In this document: piece after piece, positions 1-9,775 of the stretch
Layout: every line of letters starts with the position of its first letter
How positions within the stretch are numbered: the first letter of the stretch is position 1
Origin: Acetobacter cibinongensis
GTDB taxonomy: Bacteria; Pseudomonadota; Alphaproteobacteria; Acetobacterales; Acetobacteraceae
NCBI RefSeq assembly: GCF_000963925.1
Contig: NZ_BAMV01000011.1
Location: 186,001-250,000 of the forward strand
Reading direction: 5' to 3'
DNA: 64,000 nt
The notes under the pieces: model-generated
The model's database searches: none
The model's input: the letters and a program-made list of their open reading frames with translations, nothing else
What the model was told of the DNA's origin: nothing
Program-made: the position numbers and the translations under genes

Positions 1-1
1 A

Positions 2-124
2 GTGCAGGATCTGGTGCCGACCGAACAGAACATCTTTGGTCTTCAGGAAGTCTCTCCAGAAGAAGAAGCCGCTGACGATGCTGGCGCTGTTGAAGCTGCA
101 CTCAGCGGGCGTACACGTCGGTAA
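2..124 (+). CDS. rpoZ: RNA polymerase omega subunit, C-terminal part (cut by window edge)
   Basis: The reading frame is open from the first bases and ends at TAA 122-124. The visible tail reads VQDLVPTEQNIFGLQEVS followed by an acidic stretch. The TEQNIFGLQ-type segment plus acidic end is typical of the alphaproteobacterial omega C-terminus, and rpoZ directly upstream of rel is the usual order in this class. Omega binds beta-prime and helps assemble RNA polymerase; in many bacteria it also contributes to the ppGpp response, which fits the neighbour. Only about 40 residues are visible, so the call rests on the tail sequence and context. Confidence 0.8.
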   Translation: MQDLVPTEQNIFGLQEVSPEEEAADDAGAVEAALSGRTRR

Positions 125-130
125 GAGCGT

Positions 131-2494
131 GTGACGCAGGCGGCGCGCGATACTCTGACGGGCACCCTGGCAGTGGTGCCTCAAGACGCAAAAGACACGC
201 TGCCGCCTGATGTGCATAAGGATGCACAGGACGCTTCCCCCATAGCACGGCCTGAAAAGGTGCGGGGGGACGTAGGCTGCGAGCGCCTGCTCTCTGTGGT
301 GCGGGACTACGCACCACAAGCGGATCTGGACTTGATCCGCCATGCTTTTGATGTGGCCAAAGCGGCCCACGAAGGCCAGCTTCGTGACAATGGTGACCCC
401 TACATAACGCACCCGTTGGCTGTGGCGATGATTCTGGCCGGTTTCCGGCTGGATGTGCCCTCCATTCTAACGGGGCTTCTGCATGATACGGTGGAAGATA
501 CCGGTATTTCGCAGGAAGAGCTGCGTACCCAGTTTGGTGGAACTGTAGCTGATCTGGTGGATGGCGTAACCAAGCTGACCCGGCTTGAGCTACAGTCAGA
601 CCGCACCAAACAGGCTGAGAATTTCCGCAAGCTTGTGCTGGCGATGTCTAAGGACATTCGCGTTCTGCTGGTTAAACTGGCGGACCGGCTGCACAATATG
701 CGCACCCTCCATTTTGTGGAGCGTACAGACCGCCGCCAACGCATTGCGCGTGAAACGCTGGATATTTATGCCCCCCTTGCCGAGCGTATCGGTATGGATA
801 GGGTCAAGACCGAACTCCAGAATCTGTCCTTTGCCCAGCTTGAGCCAGAAGCTGACGCGACCATTCGCGCCCGCCTGAACTATCTGCGCGGTCAAGGGGC
901 CGATGTTATTGAAGAAGTGCGGCGCGAACTGCTGCGTTTGTGCCATGAAGCCGGCCTGCAGAACGTTCACGTCTCCGGGCGTGAAAAGTCTCCTTATTCC
1001 ATTTGGGAGAAAATGCAGCGTCGGAATGTAGCGTTCGAGCAGCTTTCAGACATCATGGCGTTTCGTGTCCTCGTGGAAACACGGGAAGACTGTTACATGG
1101 GGCTGGGTGCAGTTCACGCGGCCTATCCGGTGATTGCTGGCCGGTTCAAGGACTATATCTCCACCCCCAAGGCCAACGGTTATCAGAGCCTGCATACGGG
1201 TGTTACGCTTCGTTCCCCGCGCAACCAGAAGATTGAGGTGCAGATCCGGACCTCAGCCATGCATGACGTGGCTGAAAACGGTGTGGCAGCGCATTGGGCG
1301 TATAAGGAAGGTACTGCGGAGGATGAAAGCGGTCCGGCTGCCTTCCGCCGCCCGCGCTGGGTGCAGGATCTTCTGGAAATTCTTGAAGCCTCGTCTGCGC
1401 CGGATGAGTTTCTGGAAAATACCAAGCTTGAACTGTACCAGGATCAGGTTTTCTGTTTCTCACCCAAAGGTCAGCTTATCTCTCTGCCACGCGGGGCTAC
1501 ACCGGTTGACTTTGCTTACGCCGTGCATAGTCAGATTGGGGATTCCTGCGTAGGCGCAAAGATTAACGGTCGCCTCATGCCTTTGCGGCATGAGTTGCAG
1601 AACGGTGATCAGGTCGAGATTATGACCGCACGCGGCGGTGCGCCATCGCCGTCGTGGGAACGGTTTGTGGTGACCGGCAAGGCGCGGGCGCGTATTCGCC
1701 GCTTTGTGGCAGCGGCGCAACGACAGACCTATCTGGATAACGGGCGCGCCGCTCTGGCCAAAGCCTTCCGGCAGGAAGGGGTTGATGGCTCTGAAAAAAT
1801 TATTGAGACAACCCTCAAGGGCCTGAAGCAGAGCAGCCTGCAAGATCTGTATGTGTCGGTCGGGAACAATAATCTCGGGGCGCGGGATGTTGTCTATGCC
1901 GCCTATCCTGAGCTTCGCCGGGCCTCCCGTGCGCCGCGTATGGTGCCCGGCCTGCCGGGTGTTCTGGGGACAGCCGGTCCACGCCCACGCGGGCAACTGG
2001 GTACAGGCAGTGGTGGCCGCCGTGCCGGTGCGAGCATTCCGCTTATTGGGCTGGGGCCGGGTGTTGCTGTGCATTTTGCAGCCTGCTGCCACCCTCTGCC
2101 GGGTGACCGGATTGTCGGGGTTGTGGCAACGGGGCGGGGTGTGACCGTCCATACCCGCACATGCCAGACGCTGGAAAGTTTTGCCGCAACGCCGGAGCGT
2201 TTTCTGGATGTTGACTGGGACTACGATGCCATGTCCCGTGTTGGCACTGGTGAAATGCGGATTGGGCGTATCAGTCTGGTGGCAGAAAATGAGTCGTCAG
2301 TTCTGGCCACAGTCACCAATACCGTTTCCAAATGTGATGCCTCTGTCGTTAACCTGAAAATTGTTAACCGGCAGCTCGATTTCATGGAAATTCTAGTGGA
2401 TGTCGAAGTACGGGACCTACGGCATCTGTCTTCAGTTATCGCCGGTTTGCGGGCTGCATCTGGTATTGCTCAGGCTGACAGGGCGCGGTCATGA
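131..2494 (+). CDS. rel: Bifunctional (p)ppGpp synthetase/hydrolase (Rel/SpoT family)
   Basis: At 787 aa this is a full-length long RSH protein that makes and degrades (p)ppGpp. An N-terminal extension of about 45 residues precedes the HD hydrolase domain, whose metal site is visible (H94, H118-D119, and the E122-D123 pair in HDTVED), so hydrolysis is expected to be active. The synthetase domain follows with REKSPYSIWEKM and the NGYQSLHT motif, then the TGS domain (VFCFSPKGQLISLPRGATP) and a C-terminal ACT domain near residues 710-785. The start is GTG, six bases after the rpoZ stop. The stop overlaps the acpS ATG (ATGA). Alphaproteobacteria usually carry a single such enzyme and this is probably it. 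Confidence 0.95.
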   Translation: MTQAARDTLTGTLAVVPQDAKDTLPPDVHKDAQDASPIARPEKVRGDVGCERLLSVVRDYAPQADLDLIRHAFDVAKAAHEGQLRDNGDPYITHPLAVAMILAGFRLDVPSILTGLLHDTVEDTGISQEELRTQFGGTVADLVDGVTKLTRLELQSDRTKQAENFRKLVLAMSKDIRVLLVKLADRLHNMRTLHFVERTDRRQRIARETLDIYAPLAERIGMDRVKTELQNLSFAQLEPEADATIRARLNYLRGQGADVIEEVRRELLRLCHEAGLQNVHVSGREKSPYSIWEKMQRRNVAFEQLSDIMAFRVLVETREDCYMGLGAVHAAYPVIAGRFKDYISTPKANGYQSLHTGVTLRSPRNQKIEVQIRTSAMHDVAENGVAAHWAYKEGTAEDESGPAAFRRPRWVQDLLEILEASSAPDEFLENTKLELYQDQVFCFSPKGQLISLPRGATPVDFAYAVHSQIGDSCVGAKINGRLMPLRHELQNGDQVEIMTARGGAPSPSWERFVVTGKARARIRRFVAAAQRQTYLDNGRAALAKAFRQEGVDGSEKIIETTLKGLKQSSLQDLYVSVGNNNLGARDVVYAAYPELRRASRAPRMVPGLPGVLGTAGPRPRGQLGTGSGGRRAGASIPLIGLGPGVAVHFAACCHPLPGDRIVGVVATGRGVTVHTRTCQTLESFAATPERFLDVDWDYDAMSRVGTGEMRIGRISLVAENESSVLATVTNTVSKCDASVVNLKIVNRQLDFMEILVDVEVRDLRHLSSVIAGLRAASGIAQADRARS

Positions 2495-2898
2495 CCTTGA
2501 TTGCCGCCGGTGTTGATCTGTGTGACATGCGCCGCATTGAACAGGCTATTGAGCGGTTTGGTGAGCGGTTTCTGCTGCGTGTGTTTACCCCGGCGGAGCG
2601 TGCACGCGCAGAGCGCCGCTCCGGGCAGGCGCGTATTGGCGCGTACGCCAAGCGATGGGCCGCCAAAGAGGCCTGCGCCAAAGCGTTGGGCACTGGTTTT
2701 GCCGAAGGGGTGGCGCATAGCCTGATAGGGGTTGAAAACCTGCCGTCCGGTCAGCCGACCCTTGTGCTGAAAGGGGGCGCGCTTACACGGTTGCAGTCCC
2801 TGATGCCGGCAGGAACAGTGCCGCATATTATGCTGAGCATGACGGATGAGCCCCCTTATGCCTTTGCTGAGGTGATTATATCGGCCAATCCGGGTTGA
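2491..2898 (+). CDS. acpS: Holo-[acyl-carrier-protein] synthase
   Basis: At 135 aa it has the length of the AcpS family. The enzyme moves 4'-phosphopantetheine from CoA to the serine of apo-ACP, activating fatty acid synthesis. Both family blocks are visible: GVDLCDMRRIE at the N-terminus with metal ligand D9, and KRWAAKEACAKALGTG with E60. The ATG overlaps the rel stop by four bases, implying translational coupling. Placement between rel and lepB is common in alphaproteobacteria. Confidence 0.95.
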   Translation: MTLIAAGVDLCDMRRIEQAIERFGERFLLRVFTPAERARAERRSGQARIGAYAKRWAAKEACAKALGTGFAEGVAHSLIGVENLPSGQPTLVLKGGALTRLQSLMPAGTVPHIMLSMTDEPPYAFAEVIISANPG

Positions 2899-2965
2899 CA
2901 TCACCCGGAGCGCACGGCTTGATCCCGTCATATTTTCTTTTTCCAACACCACCACAAAACAGGCG

Positions 2966-3784
2966 ATGCAGGACATGATCAAACCGGAACATCCTCCCCT
3001 AGAGGCAGGCGTGGATCGTCCCGCATCAACCGGGCAGGTCATTTTGGAATATGCCCGGACCATTATTACCGTGGCTATTGTGGTGACGTTTGTCCGGACA
3101 TTTCTGTTCGAATCCTTTGTCATTCCATCCGGGTCCATGATCCCCAGCTTACAGGTGGGGGACTATATCTGGGTCTCCAAATATAGTTACGGCTATTCAA
3201 AATACGCTCTGCCGTTTTCGCCCAACCTGTTTGAAGGGCGGATTTGGGGGAGTGAGCCGCATCGTGGGGATGTCGCTGTGTTCCGCTTCACCAAGGACAC
3301 GTCTATTGACTATGTGAAGCGTGTTGTCGGCCTTCCGGGTGACCGTATCCGCGTGACACAGGGGCATTTGTTCCTGAACGGTGAGCAAGTACCGTGTGTT
3401 GATGTGCATCCATATACCGCCATAGATGAATCCCATGTCGCTATGGAAGGGGAAGCCTGTCAGGAAACGCTGCCCGGCAGCGGCGGACATGCGCCTGTTC
3501 AACACGCCATCCTGAAACTGATGGATGACGGCCAGCAGAACAACACCCCAGAATATGTGGTGCCTCCCGGCTACTTTTTTGCCATGGGCGATAACCGTGA
3601 TGATAGTGCGGATAGCCGGTTTATGGGCGATGGCCCAAAAGACCTTGGGTTCGTGCCACAACAGAATTTGGTGGGCAAAGCGCAGATCGTCTTTTTCTCA
3701 ACAGATGCCACGGCACCTTTCTGGCAGTTCTGGCATTGGCCAGCGGAAATTCGCTGGGGTCGTCTGTTTAGGGGTGTCTCGTGA
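2966..3784 (+). CDS. lepB: Signal peptidase I
   Basis: At 272 aa it has one N-terminal membrane segment (about residues 28-48) followed by the periplasmic catalytic domain. It cleaves signal peptides from exported proteins at the inner membrane. The catalytic serine is in IPSGSM (S57), the catalytic lysine in YVKRVVGLPGD, and the late conserved box GDNRDDSADSR is present, as in type I signal peptidases of the Ser-Lys dyad class. A second ATG three codons downstream is an alternative start. The TGA stop overlaps the GTG of rnc. Confidence 0.95.
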   Translation: MQDMIKPEHPPLEAGVDRPASTGQVILEYARTIITVAIVVTFVRTFLFESFVIPSGSMIPSLQVGDYIWVSKYSYGYSKYALPFSPNLFEGRIWGSEPHRGDVAVFRFTKDTSIDYVKRVVGLPGDRIRVTQGHLFLNGEQVPCVDVHPYTAIDESHVAMEGEACQETLPGSGGHAPVQHAILKLMDDGQQNNTPEYVVPPGYFFAMGDNRDDSADSRFMGDGPKDLGFVPQQNLVGKAQIVFFSTDATAPFWQFWHWPAEIRWGRLFRGVS

Positions 3785-4527
3785 GCCGTACTGGCGCGGA
3801 GCAACCCGTGTCGTCACAGGTTGAACAACTGCAACGGCGTCTTGGGTACATATTTAAGAATCAGGCCCTGCTGCTTGAAGCACTGACGCATCGATCTGCG
3901 GCTTATCAGAATGCTGGTGGCCGCCGTAGAGGGCAAAAAGCCAAGGGCGCTGGGTCTAACGAACGTCTGGAATTCATGGGCGACCGCGTTCTGGGGTTGC
4001 TGATGGCAGAATGGTTGCTGGAGCGGTATCCGGATGAGCAGGAGGGAGCCTTGGGGTCCCGGTTGGCGCATCTGGTCTCGCGCACAACGCTGGTTGCCAT
4101 TGCTGAACGTCTGGATATAGCAACCAGCCTCACGGTTGCGGTGCATGAGGCCCGTGTGGGGGTTCAGGCAACAGCCAGTGTGGTGGCAGATGCTATGGAA
4201 GCCATTCTGGGGGCTGTTTTTCTGGATGGTGGGCTTGAGCCTGCCCGCAAAATCATGCGGACAGCGTGGAAGCCCTTGCTGGATGCGCAAGCCAAGCCGC
4301 CGAAAGACCCTAAAACTGCCTTGCAGGAATGGGTTCTTGGCCGGGGGCAGGCCTTACCTGTTTACAAGACTATTGGGGCAGATGGTCCGTCACACGCGCC
4401 TCTGTTTGTTATGGAAGTTCAGGCCGGGGGCCAGAGTGCTGAAGGTCGGGCTGGCAGTAAACGTGCGGCGGAAAGTGCTGCAGCAGCCAGTTTATTAGAG
4501 AAATTAGGGAATACTCGGCATGGGTGA
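3781..4527 (+). CDS. rnc: Ribonuclease III
   Basis: At 248 aa it has the two-domain layout of bacterial RNase III, which cuts double-stranded RNA in rRNA maturation and mRNA decay. The signature NERLEFMGDRVLG occupies about residues 60-72 with catalytic E and D, the second acidic pair lies in ADAMEAILGAVFLDGG, and a dsRNA-binding domain fills the last 70 residues. A basic insert (RRRGQKAKGAG) sits just before the signature. The GTG start overlaps the lepB stop, and the end overlaps the era start by eight bases, so lepB-rnc-era are probably one transcript. Confidence 0.95.
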   Translation: MSRTGAEQPVSSQVEQLQRRLGYIFKNQALLLEALTHRSAAYQNAGGRRRGQKAKGAGSNERLEFMGDRVLGLLMAEWLLERYPDEQEGALGSRLAHLVSRTTLVAIAERLDIATSLTVAVHEARVGVQATASVVADAMEAILGAVFLDGGLEPARKIMRTAWKPLLDAQAKPPKDPKTALQEWVLGRGQALPVYKTIGADGPSHAPLFVMEVQAGGQSAEGRAGSKRAAESAAAASLLEKLGNTRHG

Positions 4528-5419
4528 AACAACACGTTGCGGTTTTGCAGCATTGGTGGGGGCACCAAATGCGGGCAAATCAACCCTGCTGAACTGCATG
4601 GCAGGGGCTAAACTTTCCATTGTCAGCCCCAAGGCGCAGACAACCCGTTTCCGGGTTCTGGGTATCCTGATGCGTGGCCTGACGCAAATCCTGCTGGTAG
4701 ACACACCCGGAATTTTCCAGCCGCGTCGTAAGCTGGACCGCGCTATGGTGGCCGCTGCGTGGACCGGTTCTGATGATGCCGACATCACATTGCTGCTGAT
4801 TGATGCCAAGACTGGCATGACAGATGCCGTGCAGGAAATTATGGACCGCCTTGCCAGCACAGGCCGTAAGGTGTGGCTGGTCTTGAACAAGACAGATCTG
4901 GTGCAGCGTGATGCATTATTGCCGCTGACTGCGGCCATAACAGAAAAACTGCCAGTTGAGCATGTCTTTATGGTCAGCGCCAAGTCAGGCAACGGCGTAA
5001 ATGACCTTCTGGACCGCTTGGCCGCGACTCTGCCCGAAGGCCCTTACCTGTATCCGGAAGATGACCTGACCGATCTGCCAGACCGTTTGCTGGCTGCAGA
5101 ACTGGTGCGCGAGCAGGTGTTCATGCAGACGCATGAAGAAGTGCCGTATGGTGCCACGGTCGAGACAGAGAGTTATAAAGAGCGTCCGGACGGATCTGTG
5201 CGTATTGACGCCACCATTTATGTCTCCCGTGCAGGCCACAAGGCCATTCTTATTGGCGAAAAAGGGCAGAAAATCCGCCAGATTGGGGAAAAAGCCCGCA
5301 AGCAGCTTTGTTCTCTGCTGGAAAGGCCCTGCCATTTGTTCCTGAACGTCAAGGAACGGTCAGGTTGGGATGAAGAACGGGCGCGTCTGCGGGCCATTGG
5401 CCTGGATGATGTGCCCTAA
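4520..5419 (+). CDS. era: GTPase Era, 30S ribosome assembly factor
   Basis: At 299 aa, Era binds the 3' end of 16S rRNA and assists 30S maturation. G1 is GAPNAGKS (residues 14-21), G3 is DTPG, G4 is NKTD, and the C-terminal KH domain contains the ILIGEKGQKIRQIG loop. The start lies inside the end of rnc. A GC-rich hairpin follows 57 bases after the stop and probably closes this transcription unit. Confidence 0.96.
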   Translation: MGETTRCGFAALVGAPNAGKSTLLNCMAGAKLSIVSPKAQTTRFRVLGILMRGLTQILLVDTPGIFQPRRKLDRAMVAAAWTGSDDADITLLLIDAKTGMTDAVQEIMDRLASTGRKVWLVLNKTDLVQRDALLPLTAAITEKLPVEHVFMVSAKSGNGVNDLLDRLAATLPEGPYLYPEDDLTDLPDRLLAAELVREQVFMQTHEEVPYGATVETESYKERPDGSVRIDATIYVSRAGHKAILIGEKGQKIRQIGEKARKQLCSLLERPCHLFLNVKERSGWDEERARLRAIGLDDVP

Positions 5420-5475
5420 GCTGCCTCTTGCCCGCTTGTGGCCTGCGGCCATGAAGGATAAGAGAAGGGCACCAT

Positions 5476-5499
5476 GCCCTGCTCCTTGTTGAGCAGGGC
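5476..5499 (+). terminator. Hairpin after era
   Basis: A perfect 9-bp stem (GCCCTGCTC / GAGCAGGGC) with a six-base loop. It is followed by CTTCTTC rather than a clean T run, so termination may be partial. It separates the rel-era unit from pyrH. Confidence 0.5.
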
Positions 5500-5531
5500 C
5501 TTCTTCAGACTGTCTGCATGATCGAGGGCTA

Positions 5532-6269
5532 ATGACTGCTTCCACAGGCGAAACGCCAAGCCGCAAACGTGTGTTGCTCAAGGTTTCCGGTGAAGCCCTG
5601 ATGGGCGACGGAGCCTTCGGGGTCGATCAGAAAACAGTAGAACGTATTGCCGGAGATGTCTCTGACGTTGTGCGGGGCGGAACGGAAGTCTGTCTTGTTG
5701 TTGGCGGCGGCAATATTTTCCGTGGGGTTGCTGCGGCAGCCAAAGGCATGGACCGTGCACAGGGTGACTACGCCGGTATGCTTGCAACGGTTATCAACGC
5801 GCTCCTGTTGCAAAATGCACTGGAACGGGAGCAGATTCCCACCCGCGTCATGTCCGCTATTCACATGTCTTCCATTGCTGAGCCCTATATCCGCCGCCGC
5901 GCCGTGCGGCACATGGAAAAAGGCCGCGTGGTTATTTTTGCGGCAGGTACGGGCAACCCGTTCTTTACAACCGATACGGCTGCCGCCCTACGCGCTGCGG
6001 AAATGGAATGTGATATTCTGCTTAAGGGTACACAGGTAGACGGCGTCTATTCTGCAGACCCTAAAAAGGACCCCACCGCAAAACGCTATGACCAGCTGAC
6101 CTACATGGATGTGCTGGCCAACCAGTTGAGCGTTATGGATGCTGCGGCCATCAGCTTGTCGCGTGAAAACAAACTCCCCATTATTGTGTTCAATATTGGA
6201 GAATCTGGGTCTTTTGGCCGCGTGTTGCGTGGCGAAGGGCCGTTTACACAAATTATCGAAGCCTCCTGA
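5532..6269 (+). CDS. pyrH: Uridylate kinase (UMP kinase)
   Basis: At 245 aa it belongs to the amino-acid-kinase fold family and phosphorylates UMP to UDP. Visible motifs are [14 protein letters not shown] near the N-terminus, [10 protein letters not shown], and the uridine/phosphate region [23 protein letters not shown] Shine-Dalgarno lies just before the ATG. It heads the long pyrH-frr-uppS-cdsA-dxr-rseP-bamA run; the often-associated rpsB-tsf pair is not immediately upstream here. Confidence 0.96.
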   Translation: MTASTGETPSRKRVLLKVSGEALMGDGAFGVDQKTVERIAGDVSDVVRGGTEVCLVVGGGNIFRGVAAAAKGMDRAQGDYAGMLATVINALLLQNALEREQIPTRVMSAIHMSSIAEPYIRRRAVRHMEKGRVVIFAAGTGNPFFTTDTAAALRAAEMECDILLKGTQVDGVYSADPKKDPTAKRYDQLTYMDVLANQLSVMDAAAISLSRENKLPIIVFNIGESGSFGRVLRGEGPFTQIIEAS

Positions 6270-6342
6270 GGAAAAATCCCTCAGTTTTTGCTTATGGAAA
6301 GAGCGGTAAAATGGCCGCTCGGGAAACGGGAGAAAAAGAACC

Positions 6343-6906
6343 GTGTCTGATCTGAATGCTCTTATGGATGACCTGACGCGCCGTATGGATGGCGCTCTGG
6401 AAAGCCTGCGTCGTGACTTTGCTGGCCTGCGCTCTGGCCGTGCCAGTCCTGCGCTGCTTGAGCCCGTGCGTGTGGAAGCCTATGGCGGTGAAGTGCCGTT
6501 GACACAGGTTGGCTCCATTGCTGTGCCAGAAGCCCGTATGTTGACGGTGCAGGTGTGGGACCGTGTCCTGGTTGGTGCGGTTGAACGCGCTATTCGCGAT
6601 GCAGGTCTTGGCCTGAACCCTGCTGCTGATGGTCAGGTTGTGCGCGTACCCATTCCGCAGTTGACAGAAGAACGCCGCCATGAACTGGCTCGTGCTGCGG
6701 CCCGTTACGCTGAAGGGGCAAAGATTGCTGCCCGTGGTGTGCGTCGTGACGGTATGGACAAAGCCAAGGCCTTTGAAAAGAAGGGTGACATCAGCCAGGA
6801 TGACGTCAAAACCTGGTCGGATGCCATTCAGAAGCTGACAGACCAGTATGTGAAAAAAATTGACGACATGCTGAGTGATAAAGAGCGCGAGATCAAACAG
6901 GTCTAA
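6343..6906 (+). CDS. frr: Ribosome recycling factor
   Basis: At 187 aa it matches RRF, which with EF-G splits the post-termination ribosome. The N-terminal block [21 protein letters not shown] and the C-terminal helix with [17 protein letters not shown] are family features. The start is GTG at 6343, preceded by GGGAGAAA. A short hairpin (GAGCGG...CCGCTC, 6301-6320) lies in the pyrH-frr gap and could be a processing or attenuation element. Confidence 0.95.
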   Translation: MSDLNALMDDLTRRMDGALESLRRDFAGLRSGRASPALLEPVRVEAYGGEVPLTQVGSIAVPEARMLTVQVWDRVLVGAVERAIRDAGLGLNPAADGQVVRVPIPQLTEERRHELARAAARYAEGAKIAARGVRRDGMDKAKAFEKKGDISQDDVKTWSDAIQKLTDQYVKKIDDMLSDKEREIKQV

Positions 6907-6912
6907 CGCTAC

Positions 6913-7698
6913 GTGGCGTCAAGCATATTTTCCTTGGTTCGTGGTAATGGGTCAGCGCCAACTATGTCAGCGGTAAAAGCAGACAGAAAAGCTCCGGTGC
7001 CAGCGCATGTTGCCGTCATTATGGACGGTAACGGGCGGTGGGCGCTGGAGCGCGGGCTGCCGCGTCTGGCCGGGCACAAGGCCGGGGCGGAAGCTGTGTC
7101 CCGCTGTTTGCGGGCCGCTATTACCCGTGGCGTAAAATATCTGACACTCTACGCATTTTCCTCAGAAAACTGGTCGCGTGAGCCTGCTGAAGTCGCTGAC
7201 CTGACCAGTCTTCTGCGCTATTATCTGCGGCATAAAGTTGCAGAATTACACCGTGAAGGTGTGAGAATCCGCTTTATCGGTGACCTTGCGCGTTTTGACG
7301 AAAGCCTGCGCGCAGAGCTTGCCAAGGCGGAAGCAAAAACGCGCGATAACACGCGTATCACTCTTCTATTGGCCCTGTCCTATGGTGGCCGTGGAGACAT
7401 TGTTCAGGCAGCCCGCAGGCTTGCGCAGGCCGTGCAGAAGGGTGACTTGCAGCCTGAAAACATTACCGAAGCCCTTTTTACCGATAAGCTGTGGACTGCG
7501 GGCGTGCCGGACCCGGATGTTGTGGTGCGTACAAGCGGTGAATACCGGCTTTCCAATTTTCTTCTGTGGCAAAGTGCTTATGCAGAACTGATGTTTCTGG
7601 ATGTGTTCTGGCCTGATTTTAACGAAGGTCATTTTGCGACAGTGCTGGACAATTTTGCCCGCCGTGAACGGCGGTTTGGGGCGCGGCCTACGGTATGA
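6913..7698 (+). CDS. uppS: Undecaprenyl diphosphate synthase (cis-prenyltransferase)
   Basis: At 261 aa it condenses isopentenyl diphosphate onto farnesyl diphosphate to make the C55 lipid carrier for peptidoglycan and LPS. The signature MDGNGRWALERGLPR with the catalytic aspartate and the downstream LYAFSSENWSR block are present. The annotated start is GTG 6913, six bases after the frr stop. An internal ATG at 6964 would remove a 17-residue N-terminal extension and is a reasonable alternative because no strong Shine-Dalgarno is seen for either. It overlaps cdsA by ATGA. Confidence 0.94.
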   Translation: MASSIFSLVRGNGSAPTMSAVKADRKAPVPAHVAVIMDGNGRWALERGLPRLAGHKAGAEAVSRCLRAAITRGVKYLTLYAFSSENWSREPAEVADLTSLLRYYLRHKVAELHREGVRIRFIGDLARFDESLRAELAKAEAKTRDNTRITLLLALSYGGRGDIVQAARRLAQAVQKGDLQPENITEALFTDKLWTAGVPDPDVVVRTSGEYRLSNFLLWQSAYAELMFLDVFWPDFNEGHFATVLDNFARRERRFGARPTV

Positions 7699-8525
7699 GC
7701 ACGGCTAAACCGACAGCATGGCGTGACCTCAAACCCCGCCTACTTTCTGCCCTTGTGCTTGTGGCTGTAGCAGGGCTGGCTATTGGGGCAGGCGGCTGGG
7801 TCTATAAGGCTCTTATTCTTGCAGCCATGGCTGGCATGGCTGTTGAGGCCGCAACACTCTTTGATCTGCGCGTAAAGTCCTGGCGCGGCTGTCTGTATGT
7901 CTTGTGGGCCGTGGGTGCATGGCTTGCGGCGGCAACAGGCCGGTGGGATGCCTTTCCGGCTTTTTGCGTCACGGCGCTCGTGTTCGGGGCACCTCTGTGT
8001 CTTATCATGTGTATTGTCGTTCTTGCGGGCAATGCGCTGCTCTGGCTGCGGGTTGGCGGTATAATGCCGGTTCTGTTTGTCATATGCGTTGTGGTGGCCA
8101 GTGATAGCTGTGCCTATCTGACAGGCCGCATACTGGGTGGGCCAAAGCTGGCCCCCCGCATTTCCCCCGGTAAAACATGGTCAGGCTCTTTTGGTGGGTT
8201 GGTCGGGGCCGTTCTGTTCGGGGTGGGTCTGGCTGTGCTGTCAGGGCAGGGTGGGCTAATGCAGGCTGGTCTGTGGGCCGCCGCACTTGGTGTGGTTGCT
8301 CAGGCAGGAGACCTGGCAGAAAGCGGCATGAAGCGCTCTCTGGGGGTTAAGGATTCCGGGACCATGTTGCCGGGGCATGGTGGCTTGCTGGACCGGTTTG
8401 ATGGTCTGGTGTTTGCAGCCCCCCTCGCAGCGCTGGTTTCCCTTTGTGTGGCGCCGTCTGTTCCGTTCTGGGCAGCGGGGCTGCAAGATATTTTTGCGGC
8501 TTTGGCAGGTCATTTGCCAAGGTGA
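7695..8525 (+). CDS. cdsA: Phosphatidate cytidylyltransferase (CDP-diglyceride synthase)
   Basis: At 276 aa it is very hydrophobic, with about seven predicted membrane segments. It makes CDP-diacylglycerol, the branch point for phospholipids. The family signature near the C-terminus is clear: SPGKTWSG, then GDLAESGMKRSLGVKDSG and the GHGGLLDRFD motif with acidic catalytic residues. It is translationally coupled to uppS. Confidence 0.95.
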   Translation: MSTAKPTAWRDLKPRLLSALVLVAVAGLAIGAGGWVYKALILAAMAGMAVEAATLFDLRVKSWRGCLYVLWAVGAWLAAATGRWDAFPAFCVTALVFGAPLCLIMCIVVLAGNALLWLRVGGIMPVLFVICVVVASDSCAYLTGRILGGPKLAPRISPGKTWSGSFGGLVGAVLFGVGLAVLSGQGGLMQAGLWAAALGVVAQAGDLAESGMKRSLGVKDSGTMLPGHGGLLDRFDGLVFAAPLAALVSLCVAPSVPFWAAGLQDIFAALAGHLPR

Positions 8526-8583
8526 GAAGCTGAAGCGGTCCGAAATGACGTACCGCGTTTTGTGAAGGTTAAGAGTAAGGCGC

Positions 8584-9741
8584 ATGAAAACCGTAACCGT
8601 TCTGGGTAGCACTGGCAGTATTGGCTGCTCCACAGTCGATCTGCTTGAACAGGCACGCGACCAGTACCGGGTGCGGGCGCTTGTGGGCGGTAAAAATGCC
8701 TCTCGTTTGGCCGAACAGGCTAAAAACCTGAATGCTGAAGTGGCTGTTCTGGCAGACGAAGCTGCGTTTGACGAACTGCGGGCTTTGCTGGCTGGCACCT
8801 CTATTCGGGTCGCCTGTGGCCGTCAGGCTGTGATTGATGCAGCAGCTCTACCTGCGGACTGGACAATGGCGGCCATCACGGGTGCCGCAGGGCTGGAGCC
8901 AACACTGGCTGCCGTCAAAAACGGCAATTCAGTAGCCCTTGCCAACAAGGAAGCTCTCGTCTGTGCAGGGGACGTTATGCTGCGCGCGGTTAAAGAGGCT
9001 GGCGCAACCCTCCTGCCTGTCGATTCCGAGCATAACGCTGTGTATCAGTCCCTTGCTGACCGTCAGTATGATCAGGTTGAAAAAATTATTCTTACGGCCT
9101 CTGGTGGCCCCTTCCGCAACGCAACACTTGCGGAAATGGAAGCAGCCACCCCGGCACAGGCCCTGAAACACCCAACATGGAGCATGGGTGCGAAAATCAG
9201 CATTGATTCCGCCACCATGTTCAACAAGGGGCTGGAAGTTATTGAAGCCGCCCGTATCTTTAATCTGACAGAAGACCGGATTGACGTGCTGGTGCACCCT
9301 CAGTCTGTTGTGCACGGTATGGTGCAGTACACGGATGGCAGCCTGATTGCCCAGATGGGTTCTGCTGACATGCGTATTCCCATTGCGCACACGCTGGCCT
9401 GGCCGCAGCGTATGCCAACAACATCGTCCCGCCTTGACCTTGCGGCCTACGCCACGCTGGAATTTAGCGCACCGGATGAGCAGCGTTTCCCGGCGTTGCG
9501 TCTGGCGCGTGAGGCGCTGCGTGCAGGCGGGGCTGCTCCAGCTATTCTGTCTGCCGCCAATGAAGTGGCCGTTGAAGCATTCCTGAACGAGCAGATCGGC
9601 TTTCTGGACATTGCGAGAGTGGTGGAAAAAGTCATGCTGCAGCTCGGTGCACCGGCTGCTGACACACTGGAAGCCGTACTGCATTGGGATGCCGAAGCCC
9701 GCCAGAAGGCCAGTACCTTTATTCCTGCGGCTGTAGCTTGA
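8584..9741 (+). CDS. dxr: 1-deoxy-D-xylulose 5-phosphate reductoisomerase
   Basis: At 385 aa it catalyses the second step of the MEP isoprenoid pathway, DXP to MEP, with NADPH. The N-terminal nucleotide loop LGSTGSIG (residues 7-14) and the metal/substrate blocks PVDSEHNA, ASGGPFR and NKGLEVIEA are all seen. It supplies precursors for uppS two genes upstream. The MEP pathway is the expected isoprenoid route in alphaproteobacteria. Confidence 0.96.
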   Translation: MKTVTVLGSTGSIGCSTVDLLEQARDQYRVRALVGGKNASRLAEQAKNLNAEVAVLADEAAFDELRALLAGTSIRVACGRQAVIDAAALPADWTMAAITGAAGLEPTLAAVKNGNSVALANKEALVCAGDVMLRAVKEAGATLLPVDSEHNAVYQSLADRQYDQVEKIILTASGGPFRNATLAEMEAATPAQALKHPTWSMGAKISIDSATMFNKGLEVIEAARIFNLTEDRIDVLVHPQSVVHGMVQYTDGSLIAQMGSADMRIPIAHTLAWPQRMPTTSSRLDLAAYATLEFSAPDEQRFPALRLAREALRAGGAAPAILSAANEVAVEAFLNEQIGFLDIARVVEKVMLQLGAPAADTLEAVLHWDAEARQKASTFIPAAVA

Positions 9742-9775
9742 GTTTCAGGCTGCAAACGCCGATATTTGGATCATC